Positions 19,171 through 28,866 of a DNA stretch of 64,000 nt are shown here, in pieces. Numbering within the stretch: position 1 is the first letter of the stretch; every line of letters starts with the position of its first letter. Location of the stretch: NCBI RefSeq assembly GCF_010500895.1, contig NZ_JAAAWO010000011.1:103044-167043 (forward strand), read 5' to 3'. This DNA is from Alteromonas genovensis. Lineage in GTDB: Bacteria > Pseudomonadota > Gammaproteobacteria > Enterobacterales > Alteromonadaceae. A model generated the notes under the pieces. It made no database searches, was not told the origin of the DNA, and worked only from the letters and a program-made list of their open reading frames with translations. Position numbers and translations under genes: made by a program.

Positions 19171-22100
19171 AGCGTGCCTCCTTTTACTACCGGCTCGTCA
19201 CTTGTCATCACTGCACTCGTATCCACAGGTATTTTTTTATTGTCGAATAAGCTATACAGCACCGGCAGTAAGATGAGGGTAAGTAAGCTGGCAAACAGTA
19301 ATCCAAAAATAACCGTTACCGCCATAGGAGTTCTTATTTCCGCACCCTCACCAAAACCAAACGCCATGGGGAGCAAACCGAGAACAGTTGTCAATGTAGT
19401 CATTACAATGGGTCTTAAACGTGTTTGGGCAGCGTCAACAATGGCAGCGTGCTTTTCCATTCCGTCTCTGCGCAGCTGATTTATTCTATCAACAAGCACA
19501 ATGGCGTTGTTCACAACAATACCGCACAGCATAATTAGCCCGATAAACACCACCACACTAAGCGGTGTGTTGGTGAGCCACAAGCCATACACTGAGCCTG
19601 CGCCTGCAAGCGGCACTGCGAACAAAATAAGAAGCGGATGAAGCAAGGATTCAAACTGCGACGCCATAACCAGGTACACCATGAATACTGCCAGTGCGAG
19701 AGCAAATTGCAGCGAGCGGAAGCTGTTTTGCATATCTTCACTTTGACCTGCAATGGTGGCGCTAAGTGAGAGAGGAAGCTGAGTTTCGTTAAGTACAGTA
19801 TTCGCAACATCAACAGCTTCGTCTAGCTTTCCTTTCGCTAAATTTGCCGTAACGATAGCGACACGCTGCTGGCCAACGCGGGTAATTTCACTTGGGCCCA
19901 CGCTCATGTAAACATCGGCTACTGCGCTTAGAGGAATAGGCTGTGTTGAACGAGGGTTGATAACAATTGCCCTTACGCCCGCGATATCGTTGCGCTGACT
20001 TTCAATAGTGCGAACCAATACATCAACCTTTCTATCTTCAACGCTGTATTGGGTGGCAATGCGCCCGCCCACTTTGGCGGCGATCAGTTGCGATACAGTG
20101 GCTGCATCTAAGTTTAGCCGAGCAAGCTTAGCGTGATCAAATTCTATTTTAAGCTCTGGATTTCCATCGCGAATGCTGGTGGTTACATCGGTAAAATTAG
20201 CAAAGCTTGCCAGCTTAAGTGCAATAGCGTCACCATATTCTTGCAACTGGTTTAAATCGTAACCCGTAATTTCCACTTGAATTGGCGATGAAAAGCTAAA
20301 GAGTTCAGGCTCAGAAAAAACTGATTCGATATTTGGTTTGTTGTTTAGATAATCACGCAAGGTGTTTTGAACCTGCAGCATGTCATCTTGAGTCGCATTG
20401 GGTTGCATGACTACATTTAACCGGCCCCAGTGGTCGCCACCTTGATTAGGCGCAGCACTTACAAGGCTGCCCGTTCCAGACATCGCATAAGTACGCTGTA
20501 CTTTTGTGTGCGATCCGCTCTGCTCTTCGTCCTTATGCTCGTCTTCTGGACCACTGTCCAAGCTGTTCTTCTCATTAAATACAACAGCCGCTAGTGCGTT
20601 GAGTTCGGCATCGGTTTTCTGCAAAGGAGAACCTGCTGGCAAGGTGATTTCTACTGAGAACTCTCCTTGTGACATGGTGGGAATGAGCTCCATACCCAAC
20701 TGGGGTAACAGTAAAACTCCTCCTGCTGACAGCGCTATTGCAATTCCTAGCACTGCCGTTCGAGCGCGAAGGCTTGCTTTCAGTAACACTTCATACGCTT
20801 TTGATAGGCCATCAAACCCTTTGGAAAACAGCCAAATAAGTGGTGTGAACATTACCGACAAACATTTGCTGATGATGTGCCATGCACCAATTATCAAGGT
20901 AACAAGAGCGGCAGGTAAAAAAACAAAAACAAATTTAAACAGTGCTCTAACAGGCCAGGTGGCGTAAAACGCTATTTTACCTAACAGACTCGTAGGGGCT
21001 GTTTTTACAGAGGCTGACGGGTTATCGAATGTATCTTGGTGAGATAATTGTTGCGTTGATTTTCTTCTTGCCATCGCCGGAATGATGGTGAGCGCCACCA
21101 CGAGAGATGCGGCAAGCGCAAAAGAAACCGTGAGTGCTTGGTCTCGAAATAACTGACCGGCAATGCCTTCAACAAAGATAAGCGGAACGAATACGGCCAT
21201 GGTGGTTAATGTAGAGGCGATAATAGCGCCTGATACTTCTTTAGTGCCCTTGGCGGCCGCACCAAATTGCGTCGCGTCTTCGTTTTCGCCATGTTGAGTC
21301 GTTGTTAAGCCACGCTTGTGATTGCGGTGACGATCAATATTTTCAAGCACAACAATGCTGTTATCTACCAATAGCCCAACAGCAAGAGCGATACCGCCAA
21401 GGCTCATCATGTTTAAGCTTATGTTGTTGGCATACATTAAATTAAACGTGGCAATAACAGACACAGGAATAGACACGGAAATGATAACCGTTGCCCAGAA
21501 GTCTTTTAAAAACAAATACAGCACCAACATGGCTAGAATACCGCCCACAATGGCCGCTGATTTAACGTTGTCGATGGCCTGTTTTATAAACACGCTCTGA
21601 TCATAAGTTTGACTAAGTGCATAATTTGAGGGGAGGGCTTTTTGTACTTCTTTCAGGCGACGCGACACATTGGTAGCCACATCCACCGCATTAGCGTCAC
21701 CTTCTTTATAGATAGCTATTTCAACACCTTCAGTGCCATTGAAGCGCGTGATGACACTTCTGTCTTTATAAGCACTTTGTACAACGGCAACATCTTTTAA
21801 TTGGATGTTTCGATTACCAGAGCGGCCTATAAATAAGTTTTCGATGTCGTCTAGTGTTTCAAACTGGTTTAGTGTTCGAACTAAAAAGGCTTGGGCGGCA
21901 TTGTCTATTCTTCCGCCTGCGGCGTTAACATTTTCCGCTTTTATACGCTCAACAATGTCTGTGATGGGAATGGATAGCTGACTGGCTTTACGCTGGTCAA
22001 TAAGAATGTGAATTTCATTTTCTAGCCCTCCGCCTAGTCGCACGGCCGCAACACCTTCAACAGACTCTAAGCCTCGTTTTACTTGTTGTTCGGCGTATAA

Positions 22101-22571
22101 ACGCAAGCGTTTCATACCGCTTTCGGAAAGGTTTTCGGTATCAGTGGTAAGGCCTAACTTAATAACAGGGTCTAAGCTGGGGTTAAAACGCAGCAGTCGA
22201 GGTTTTTCAATGTCCAGAGGAAGTCGAAGTACGTCTAGTTTTTCTCTCACTTCTAAGCTGGCAAAGTCCATTTCCGTACCCCAAGCAAAGGATAAGACCA
22301 CGTCTGATTGTCCTGCACGTGAGGTAGAGGTAACTTTACGCACGCCTTTAACAACGCCGATGGATTCTTCGATGGGTTTAGATACCAGTTGTTCTATTTC
22401 TGCAGGGGCGGCGCCATCGTAATCGGTGCGTATAGTTAAAGTGGGGTAAGACAAATCAGGCAATAAATTCACCGACAGCCTACCAAGAGACACCATACCA
22501 AATAACAACACCGCGAAAGTAAACATAGAAACGGCGACGGGACGCTTAACAGCAATATCGACAATACGCAT
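19167..22571 (-). CDS. RND efflux pump permease (first of two) with extra membrane insert
   Basis: This 1134-residue RND permease is about 90 residues longer than usual. The surplus lies between the two pseudo-symmetric halves, around residues 500-590, and contains an added hydrophobic stretch (FVFVFLPAALVTLIIGAW). The relay motif reads GLLVDNSIVV. Both permeases sit behind one adaptor, so a heteromeric pump like MdtBC or two homotrimers sharing the adaptor are both possible. Confidence 0.9.
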   Translation of the reverse strand: MRIVDIAVKRPVAVSMFTFAVLLFGMVSLGRLSVNLLPDLSYPTLTIRTDYDGAAPAEIEQLVSKPIEESIGVVKGVRKVTSTSRAGQSDVVLSFAWGTEMDFASLEVREKLDVLRLPLDIEKPRLLRFNPSLDPVIKLGLTTDTENLSESGMKRLRLYAEQQVKRGLESVEGVAAVRLGGGLENEIHILIDQRKASQLSIPITDIVERIKAENVNAAGGRIDNAAQAFLVRTLNQFETLDDIENLFIGRSGNRNIQLKDVAVVQSAYKDRSVITRFNGTEGVEIAIYKEGDANAVDVATNVSRRLKEVQKALPSNYALSQTYDQSVFIKQAIDNVKSAAIVGGILAMLVLYLFLKDFWATVIISVSIPVSVIATFNLMYANNISLNMMSLGGIALAVGLLVDNSIVVLENIDRHRNHKRGLTTTQHGENEDATQFGAAAKGTKEVSGAIIASTLTTMAVFVPLIFVEGIAGQLFRDQALTVSFALAASLVVALTIIPAMARRKSTQQLSHQDTFDNPSASVKTAPTSLLGKIAFYATWPVRALFKFVFVFLPAALVTLIIGAWHIISKCLSVMFTPLIWLFSKGFDGLSKAYEVLLKASLRARTAVLGIAIALSAGGVLLLPQLGMELIPTMSQGEFSVEITLPAGSPLQKTDAELNALAAVVFNEKNSLDSGPEDEHKDEEQSGSHTKVQRTYAMSGTGSLVSAAPNQGGDHWGRLNVVMQPNATQDDMLQVQNTLRDYLNNKPNIESVFSEPELFSFSSPIQVEITGYDLNQLQEYGDAIALKLASFANFTDVTTSIRDGNPELKIEFDHAKLARLNLDAATVSQLIAAKVGGRIATQYSVEDRKVDVLVRTIESQRNDIAGVRAIVINPRSTQPIPLSAVADVYMSVGPSEITRVGQQRVAIVTANLAKGKLDEAVDVANTVLNETQLPLSLSATIAGQSEDMQNSFRSLQFALALAVFMVYLVMASQFESLLHPLLILFAVPLAGAGSVYGLWLTNTPLSVVVFIGLIMLCGIVVNNAIVLVDRINQLRRDGMEKHAAIVDAAQTRLRPIVMTTLTTVLGLLPMAFGFGEGAEIRTPMAVTVIFGLLFASLLTLILLPVLYSLFDNKKIPVDTSAVMTSDEPVVKGGTL

Positions 22572-22598
22572 AATACTATTTTCCTTATTTATCTTCGC

Positions 22599-23747
22599 TT
22601 AGCTGTTTACAACTTCAACAGGCGCATTGTCTTTTAAATTTTGATGTCCCGCAGTAACGACTTGTTCGTTACCGGTTAATCCGTGCGTGACTTCAATAAC
22701 ATCGCTATTTTCAAATCCGGTAGATACATTGACTTTCTTAACCACGCCACCGTCGACTACAAAAACGCTGTGGGTATTATCAATGGTAACCAGAGCACGG
22801 CGGGGCACTAGTGTGGTATTGGCATGAGTGGCATATTCAAGAGACACATCAGTGAACATGCCGGCTTTCAACGTGTTTTGTCCATTGGGCACTCTCAGGG
22901 TTACTTTGAAGGTACCGGTAGTGGCGTCGATAACGGGGCTGATTCGCTCAACATGTGCGGTTATTTCTTGATTGTTTAACGCGGCAACGTTTAGGATTGC
23001 GACCTGGCCTACAGACACATTTGTTAATTCGTTCTCTGGTAGGAATACTACGCCCTGAAGATCTTTTTGCTGCACAATATGAAACATTCTTTCACGTTGG
23101 AAAGACTCGGTTAAATTACCTACTTTGGCGTTGCGAGATGCAATAAAGCCACTGATAGGGGCCTCGATAGTGGTTTCTTTTAAATCCAATTCAGCAATGC
23201 TTAACGAGGCTTTAACCGATTCATACTGGGCGTTGAGTTTATCGTAGGTATCGTGACTAATGAGTTTTTGTGAGTATACCTTGTTGACGCGTTCGAGCTC
23301 GTTTTCGATACCTTGTAAATCAGCGCGTGCTTTTGACACATTGAGCTCATACCGACGCTTATCTAACTGTGCCAACGCTTGTCCTTTTTCTACGTAGTCG
23401 CCTTCTTCTACGAATATGGCTTCAATAATTCCTGATGCGCGGGCAGAGACAAACGCTTCTTCACGGGCCTCTAAAATAGCGGTTGTATCGTACGTTGAGG
23501 TAATGTCGCCTGTTTTTAAGTGAAGTGCTTCAACGGGAATAGCGAATACCGTCTCTTCTACTTTGTCAGGGCCATTCGCTGCATCAATCGCATCAGCATC
23601 TGTGCAGCCTGTTGAAAATGCGCTAAGCGCTAGAATTGTGCTACCGATAACCGCATAACGTAAAAGTGGAGAGTTAGTGTTCGAACTGCGAAGTGAAGCG
23701 TTGTTTGCGTTCTGATATGAGGTGTTATGTGTTGTGTCCATGGTCAA
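22599..23747 (-). CDS. RND periplasmic adaptor, lipoprotein
   Basis: This membrane-fusion protein bridges the RND permease and an outer-membrane channel. The 382-residue precursor has a hydrophobic segment ending in a lipobox (LSAFSTGC), so it is probably lipid-anchored. The core then follows the standard order: barrel strand, lipoyl half (FVEEGDYVEKGQALAQLD), coiled-coil hairpin, second lipoyl half (TTIEAPISGFIASR) and beta-barrel. It is the first gene of the adaptor-RND-RND operon. Confidence 0.9.
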   Translation of the reverse strand: MTMDTTHNTSYQNANNASLRSSNTNSPLLRYAVIGSTILALSAFSTGCTDADAIDAANGPDKVEETVFAIPVEALHLKTGDITSTYDTTAILEAREEAFVSARASGIIEAIFVEEGDYVEKGQALAQLDKRRYELNVSKARADLQGIENELERVNKVYSQKLISHDTYDKLNAQYESVKASLSIAELDLKETTIEAPISGFIASRNAKVGNLTESFQRERMFHIVQQKDLQGVVFLPENELTNVSVGQVAILNVAALNNQEITAHVERISPVIDATTGTFKVTLRVPNGQNTLKAGMFTDVSLEYATHANTTLVPRRALVTIDNTHSVFVVDGGVVKKVNVSTGFENSDVIEVTHGLTGNEQVVTAGHQNLKDNAPVEVVNS

Positions 23748-23859
23748 TGCCCTAACATTTATTGTCGTTATATCATAATGACCAATATCAGCAGGTAACG
23801 TGCCAGTAAACTAAACGTTATAAGTTTCAGTAAGTTAGGAGTTTATAAAGGTGAAAAAC

Positions 23860-23891
23860 AAAAAGGCCAACCGAAATGGTTAGCCTTTTTT
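23860..23891. terminator. Bidirectional intrinsic terminator
   Basis: AAAAAGGC-C-AACC pairs with GGTT-A-GCCTTTTT around a GAAAT loop, with A- and T-tracts on both sides. It lies between the OsmC gene and the efflux operon on the same strand and would end OsmC transcription. Confidence 0.8.
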
Positions 23892-23985
23892 ACTATCTGT
23901 TAGCCAATATCGCTAAGTTACAGCGATTTAAACTAAAGTCTACAAGCCCAAAGCCTGCCTAGACATCGCTTATTCCACTGATTAT

Positions 23986-24381
23986 CTATTCAACCAAGGT
24001 GAAGCTGGTGGTAATGTCAACATTGCCCTTAAGCATTAACATGACCGAACAGTATTTTTCCGCTGATAACTGCACAGCACGAGCTAACGCCTTATCGGTA
24101 ATTCCCTTTCCTGACACCGTGTAGTGAGCATGTACTTTTTCAAACACCCGTGGTGGCTCTTCAGCGCGTGTGGCCTCAAGCTCACAATGACACGCTGAAA
24201 TGTCAAAGCGCCCTTTTTTTAAAATATCAACGACGTCCACACTTGAACAGGCACCAATAGCAACAAGCACCGATTCCATAGGTGAAACAGCGTTGCCGTT
24301 TCCATCCATCACGGTGTTGTAACCACTGTCGGTAGTACCAGTAAACGTAAGGTCTTTATCCCATGAAACACGTGCTTTCAT
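23986..24381 (-). CDS. OsmC-family peroxide-reducing protein
   Basis: This 131-residue protein belongs to the OsmC/Ohr superfamily, thiol peroxidases that reduce organic peroxides. The two conserved cysteines are visible in IGACSSVDVVDIL (about residue 46) and SAEKYCSVMLML (about residue 110). It looks like the YhfA-like branch rather than Ohr proper. AGGATATATA precedes the ATG. It is in line with, and 22 bases after, the cvfB-like gene. Confidence 0.85.
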   Translation of the reverse strand: MKARVSWDKDLTFTGTTDSGYNTVMDGNGNAVSPMESVLVAIGACSSVDVVDILKKGRFDISACHCELEATRAEEPPRVFEKVHAHYTVSGKGITDKALARAVQLSAEKYCSVMLMLKGNVDITTSFTLVE

Positions 24382-24403
24382 TATATATCCTGCGTTGTGT
24401 AGA

Positions 24404-25324
24404 TTAAGTATTGGTGTTCAATCGTATTGCATCAGCGTTAATAGTGATTTTTTTCTGTTTATACAGCGCACCCAATGCCTTTTTATAGGCCGCTTTACTC
24501 ACATTAAAATGCGTGTAAATATCTTCAGGAGCACTCTTATCAGTGAGCGTCGATATGCCGCCGTGGGCGTCTAAATCGTCCAAAATAGCCTGCTGAAGCT
24601 CACTTCGCGCATCTTTATCTATACGCTGAAGCACCACGTCAATTTTGCCATCTTCGCGAATTGTTTTTATTACACCAGAGGTAGCTTGACCTACTTTCAA
24701 TGGTTTAAACGCGTCGCTGTGAAAAATCAGCCCAAGATTCTTTTCGTTTATCACGACTTTAAAGCCAAGATCTGTTTTGGCATAAACTAGGCATTCAACA
24801 TCGTCGCCTTCATTCAAATAGGCGTTACTTTCCTGTAAAAAGTAGTGAAGCTTTGTCGCACCCAAAATGCGCTGGGTTTTATTGTCAAAAAACGTATAAA
24901 CAACGTATTTCATACCCGCACTAACAGGCTCGGCTTGATAGTCGTCTGGAACGAGTAAATCGTTATCTAATCCCCAGTCGAAAAAAGCGCCGAAGTTGGT
25001 TGCAGATACCGCTTTCAATATTTTGACTTCACCCACTTGGATCAGCGGTTTTTTCACCGTTGCGTAGGGCTCTCCACGCTGATTTGTGGCAACAAATACC
25101 TCTATCTCTGCATTTGTTGCAAGGGGTGTTTCAACCTCATCAAGAGGAAGGGTAACGGTTTCATCGATGCCGAGGGTGTGGGCCTCTGAATCGAAAACAG
25201 CAGCACCTTCGTTATCAGTCCCACTCTCAAACTCGTTTTCATTAACGCCTAGGGCGGCTAGGGCGTACCCAAAAGGGTATTCTGCTACCACGCGCAATGT
25301 ATTAATTTTTCCAATATTTATCAT
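24404..25324 (-). CDS. CvfB/YitL-like S1 RNA-binding protein
   Basis: This protein of about 306 residues carries tandem S1-type OB domains (for example the ATNFGAFFDWGLDNDLLVP segment and the EGDDVECLVYAKTDLGFKVVI segment) and a C-terminal winged-helix part (YTHFNVSKAAYKKALGALYKQKKI), the CvfB layout. CvfB proteins bind RNA and affect expression of several genes. The ATG at 25324 is favoured because homologues begin near MINIGKINTL; an ATG 11 codons upstream has no ribosome site. Confidence 0.85.
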   Translation of the reverse strand: MINIGKINTLRVVAEYPFGYALAALGVNENEFESGTDNEGAAVFDSEAHTLGIDETVTLPLDEVETPLATNAEIEVFVATNQRGEPYATVKKPLIQVGEVKILKAVSATNFGAFFDWGLDNDLLVPDDYQAEPVSAGMKYVVYTFFDNKTQRILGATKLHYFLQESNAYLNEGDDVECLVYAKTDLGFKVVINEKNLGLIFHSDAFKPLKVGQATSGVIKTIREDGKIDVVLQRIDKDARSELQQAILDDLDAHGGISTLTDKSAPEDIYTHFNVSKAAYKKALGALYKQKKITINADAIRLNTNT

Positions 25325-25389
25325 TAACACTGACTTTTTTAATAGAACAGGTAACATAATATCGGATTGGAGTTAAGAGCTAAACCATT

Positions 25390-26115
25390 ATGAAGTTAAA
25401 TTGCGATTTAGGTGAAAGTTTTGGGGCTTGGTCGATGCCTGTGGAAAAGGACATTATGTCTGAAATAGACCAAGCAAACATCGCCTGTGGCTTTCACGCT
25501 GGCGATCCATTGGTCATGAAAGCCGCGCTGGATATTGCCAAAGCCCATGGTGTATCGGTTGGTGCTCATCCGTCTTACCCTGATTTACAAGGGTTTGGAC
25601 GCAGAAGTATGGCAATGCAAGCCAATGAGCTTAGCGCCTGTATTCAATATCAGGTAAGTGCATTAGTAGGGATGGCTGCCATAGTGGGCACGCAGGTAAG
25701 TTATGTTAAGCCACACGGTGCACTCTATAACGACATGATGAAAAATAAGGAAATTAGGCAAACCGTGATGAAAAGTGTTGCCGCCATGTGCCAAGGAAAA
25801 CTTCCGCTGATGGTCCAAGCCACATCTCAACACCAAGGGATAGCAGATGAAGCAAAACATCATGGTGTATCGCTGTTGTTTGAAGCTTTTTCTGACAGAC
25901 GCTATACCGATGAAGGCTATCTGCAGTCTCGTCAAATAGACGGCGCTGTGCTCAGTCCGCAAGAGGCGTTAGTACAAGCCAAGCAACTAATAGAGCAGGG
26001 CACAGTAACAACTGCATCAGGCGCCACGTTATCTATTCAAGCAGACAGTTTGTGTGTGCACGGCGATACAGCCGGCGCCGTAGAGATAGCCCGCCAAATT
26101 AGAGCTTACTTATAA
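25390..26115 (+). CDS. pxpA: 5-oxoprolinase subunit A
   Basis: PxpA is the LamB/YcsF-family subunit of the prokaryotic ATP-dependent 5-oxoprolinase that hydrolyses 5-oxo-L-proline to glutamate. The N-terminal NCDLGESFGAW, ANIACGFHAGDP and SVGAHPSYPD motifs are diagnostic, and the 241-residue length fits. It is the first of four co-oriented genes (pxpABC and a class IV aminotransferase). The pathway salvages pyroglutamate, a damage product of glutamine. Confidence 0.94.
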   Translation: MKLNCDLGESFGAWSMPVEKDIMSEIDQANIACGFHAGDPLVMKAALDIAKAHGVSVGAHPSYPDLQGFGRRSMAMQANELSACIQYQVSALVGMAAIVGTQVSYVKPHGALYNDMMKNKEIRQTVMKSVAAMCQGKLPLMVQATSQHQGIADEAKHHGVSLLFEAFSDRRYTDEGYLQSRQIDGAVLSPQEALVQAKQLIEQGTVTTASGATLSIQADSLCVHGDTAGAVEIARQIRAYL

Positions 26116-26172
26116 CTATGTTGTTTCAAGAAACACGTTATTTTGAAAGTTATCTTAAGGTAGGAGGTGCAC

Positions 26173-26913
26173 ATGCAACCTTTTGGCAGTATTAAGCAGT
26201 TTGTTCCCGTGGGAGCAGATGCCATTATGTTGTATTTTTCAGGTTCTGACTTAGAGCACGCAAATGCCGCCTGTCAGCAATGGTTGCGTGTACTCGATAG
26301 GGCTGCCAGTCATAGCGAACGACCTTGGCTTGTAGAATGTGTGCCATCTTACGATAGCTTATTAATAATATTCGATATTGAGCGAGTCGATAGCCACTTT
26401 GTATACAATACGCTTCGCAGCTGGCAAAACGGTGGAAACACCATAAGTGGCCCGGCAGTGGGTAGCCCGGCAGGTGGTAAAACTGAAATAGCCGCAGGAA
26501 AATGCCATACATTGCCTGTATGGTATGGTGCGCCAGACGCTAACGATCTTGTTGAAATTAGTCAAAAAACATCCTTATCGATTGAAGAGGCAATTTCACT
26601 TCATACCAGCATTGAATATAAGGTTTACGCGGTGGGGTTTGCTCCAGGCTTTGGTTACATGGGAGATATTCCGACACAATTACAGTGCCCACGATTAAGC
26701 ACGCCCAGAAAGAAAGTGCCGAAGGGAGCGGTTGCCATCGCAGATAGGCAAACCGCTGTCTATCCTAGCGAATCTCCCGGCGGCTGGAATTTATTGGGCC
26801 TGTGTCCTGAAAACATGTTAGATAAAAACAATCAACCTTTGCTAAGTGCTGGCGATACCGTAAAGTTTGTGTCGATAACAGAAAGTGAGTTTAACGCCTA
26901 TCATGAAGGTTGA
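26173..26913 (+). CDS. pxpB: 5-oxoprolinase subunit B
   Basis: This 246-residue protein is the KipI-like subunit that pairs with PxpC. It has the conserved FAPGFGYMGDIP, TPRKKVPKGAVAIADRQTAVYP and SPGGWNLLG motifs. The ATG at 26173 is five bases after AGGAGG; a GTG two codons upstream would overlap that site. It follows pxpA by 57 bases. A repeat-like SGPAVGSPAGG segment lies near residue 100. Confidence 0.93.
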   Translation: MQPFGSIKQFVPVGADAIMLYFSGSDLEHANAACQQWLRVLDRAASHSERPWLVECVPSYDSLLIIFDIERVDSHFVYNTLRSWQNGGNTISGPAVGSPAGGKTEIAAGKCHTLPVWYGAPDANDLVEISQKTSLSIEEAISLHTSIEYKVYAVGFAPGFGYMGDIPTQLQCPRLSTPRKKVPKGAVAIADRQTAVYPSESPGGWNLLGLCPENMLDKNNQPLLSAGDTVKFVSITESEFNAYHEG

Positions 26914-27913
26914 AGTAATTTCAAAAGGCCTTTTCAGCCTCATTGTTGATGAAGGCAGAAAAGGTAAGCAGCGTCAGGGGTTCTCCCAATCAGGCCCTAT
27001 GGACGAAATAGCGTATCGTTGGGCAAATTTTCTTGCTCATAACCCTGACAATACGCCCTGTTTAGAAGTGATGGGAAAAATGACGGTCTGTTTTCATGAG
27101 CCTACCATTGTTGCCGTTGCTGGGCGGCAGGTAAAGGTGCAGGTAAATGGGCATGACCAACCGTCTTATTCCAGTATCAAGGTCAATAAAAATGACCGCT
27201 TAAGCTTTGAAAGTGAATATGTTGGAAGTAAGGCGTATCTTGCTATTTGTGGTCAGTGGAAGGTTCCTTATCACGTTGACAGTGCATGTACTGTAGTTAG
27301 AGAATCCCTTGGCGGCCTTCATGGCGATGGTCGGGTGATTAGCGACAGTGACTGTATCGATATAAGTCGTTGCGATGAGCAAACCTATGCAACGTTATCC
27401 GTTCGTCAGCTGCCAATACGGCACAGCATGTCAATGCAACACGGTATCTCTATAAAGCACAGCATGTCGATAAAGTGCGGAGAGAATGTAGCCTATGATC
27501 TAAACGCGCCTCTACGTGTCATTAAAGGTTATCAAGAAGCGCATTTTAGTCAGGTCGCAAAGCGCATGTTTGAAAGCTCAGAGTATACGGTCAGTTCGTC
27601 AATCGACAGAATGGGCTATCGTTTGACCGGAGCAGATATTGCTTCATCGCTATCCTCAATGCGCTCAGAGGCTATTCATGTAGGCGCAATTCAAGTACCT
27701 CCAGATGGACAGCCTATTATTATGATGCGCGATAGACAAACCCTGGGTGGCTATCCGAAGCTAGGGTGTTTGAACCCACTCGATGTGAGTCGCTTGGCTC
27801 AGCGGGTTCCTGGGGAAACTGTTTCCTTTATTTTTCAAAATAGTGAAGAAGCCCGAGCCGACATTCTTTTGTCTCGGCAACACGTGCAGCGATTGAGAGG
27901 AGAAATTGCATGA
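26903..27913 (+). CDS. pxpC: 5-oxoprolinase subunit C
   Basis: This is the KipA-like subunit of 5-oxoprolinase. The 336-residue protein shows QGFSQSGPMDEIAYRWAN near the start and IHVGAIQVPPDGQPIIMMRDRQTLGGYPKLG near the C-terminus, both typical. The ATG at 26903 lies inside the end of pxpB (11-base overlap), as expected for coupled partner subunits. Between about residues 170 and 195 there is an imperfect repeat of an I/M-R/K-H/C-SMS motif. Confidence 0.92.
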   Translation: MKVEVISKGLFSLIVDEGRKGKQRQGFSQSGPMDEIAYRWANFLAHNPDNTPCLEVMGKMTVCFHEPTIVAVAGRQVKVQVNGHDQPSYSSIKVNKNDRLSFESEYVGSKAYLAICGQWKVPYHVDSACTVVRESLGGLHGDGRVISDSDCIDISRCDEQTYATLSVRQLPIRHSMSMQHGISIKHSMSIKCGENVAYDLNAPLRVIKGYQEAHFSQVAKRMFESSEYTVSSSIDRMGYRLTGADIASSLSSMRSEAIHVGAIQVPPDGQPIIMMRDRQTLGGYPKLGCLNPLDVSRLAQRVPGETVSFIFQNSEEARADILLSRQHVQRLRGEIA

Positions 27914-28776
27914 CAGTCGCTTTTTTAAACGGTGAATACCTTCCCCTGAGTGAGGCAAGAATTTCACCTATGGATAGGGGCTTCCTATTTGGTGATGGTA
28001 TTTATGAAGTGATACCGACCTATGCAGGAAAACCGGTAGGGCTTAAGGGCCATTTGTCGCGGTTGGCCTCGGGGCTATCGGCCATTGAAATTGATAACCC
28101 TTATGACGATGCCATGTGGACATCCATTGTGCTGCAGCTGGCAACAGAAAATGCTCAGCATATAGAAAGTGGTAACGTGGGAGTGTATTTCCATGTGAGT
28201 CGAGGTACTGATACTAAGCGTTATCATGCATACCCAACTGGCGTTACACCAACGGTTTTTGCTTTCGCGTTTGAAATGGCAGCCCCCCAGTCAAATTCAA
28301 GAAGCAGTGCCAAGGTGTATAAAGTGGCACTAGAAGAAGACAAGCGCTGGCAGCGGTGCCATATAAAGTCCACATCGTTGCTTGGCAACGTCATGCACTT
28401 TCAAAGTGGCGTAAAAGCTGGTGTTAACGAAACGATTTTGTTTAACGAGAAAGGGCTGATAACTGAGGCAAGTTCGTGCAACGTATTTATGGTGAAAAAC
28501 GGCATTATTAAAACGCCGCCTTTAAATAACGAATTGCTGCCAGGGATCACCCGCCACATTGCACTAGAATCGTTTAAGCGTGCAAACCTTAACGTTGTAG
28601 AGGAGTGGTTTTCTAAAGAGTCACTGCTCGATGCCGATGAGGTGTGGCTTACATCCTCCAGTAAGGAAGTGTCTCCTGTTATTGAAATTGATGGGCATGT
28701 TATTGGTGAGGGCGCGGCAGGTGAAGTGTGGGAACGTGCAATAAGGGCGTATCACGCTTATAAATTTGACGCTTAA
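27910..28776 (+). CDS. Class IV PLP aminotransferase, D-amino-acid transaminase type
   Basis: This 288-residue fold-type IV PLP enzyme resembles D-alanine aminotransferase: LPLSEARISPMDRGFLFGDGIYEVI at the N-terminus, catalytic lysine K153 in CHIKSTSLLGN, and ITEASSCNVFMV later. Its ATG overlaps the pxpC stop by four bases (ATGA), so it is co-translated with the 5-oxoprolinase. D-amino-acid transaminases usually exchange D-alanine and D-glutamate with 2-oxo acids. Branched-chain or aminodeoxychorismate activity cannot be excluded by sequence alone. Confidence 0.8.
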   Translation: MTVAFLNGEYLPLSEARISPMDRGFLFGDGIYEVIPTYAGKPVGLKGHLSRLASGLSAIEIDNPYDDAMWTSIVLQLATENAQHIESGNVGVYFHVSRGTDTKRYHAYPTGVTPTVFAFAFEMAAPQSNSRSSAKVYKVALEEDKRWQRCHIKSTSLLGNVMHFQSGVKAGVNETILFNEKGLITEASSCNVFMVKNGIIKTPPLNNELLPGITRHIALESFKRANLNVVEEWFSKESLLDADEVWLTSSSKEVSPVIEIDGHVIGEGAAGEVWERAIRAYHAYKFDA

Positions 28777-28806
28777 TGCGCATATAAGCAGCGTTTGAAA
28801 AGCGAA

Positions 28807-28838
28807 AAAAAACCTGCCGATATTAGGGCAGGTTTTTT
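28807..28838. terminator. Bidirectional intrinsic terminator
   Basis: A 12-bp stem (AAAAAACCTGCC with GGCAGGTTTTTT, loop GATATTAG) separates the convergent pxp operon and fur. Both strands have the T-tract. Confidence 0.88.
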
Positions 28839-28866
28839 ATTTGAACTTTAGGTCGACACGCCTTGA

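Noticed and set aside
16081..23747. Many long plus-strand frames opposite the RND genes
   Set aside because: They are antisense shadows of conserved coding sequence.
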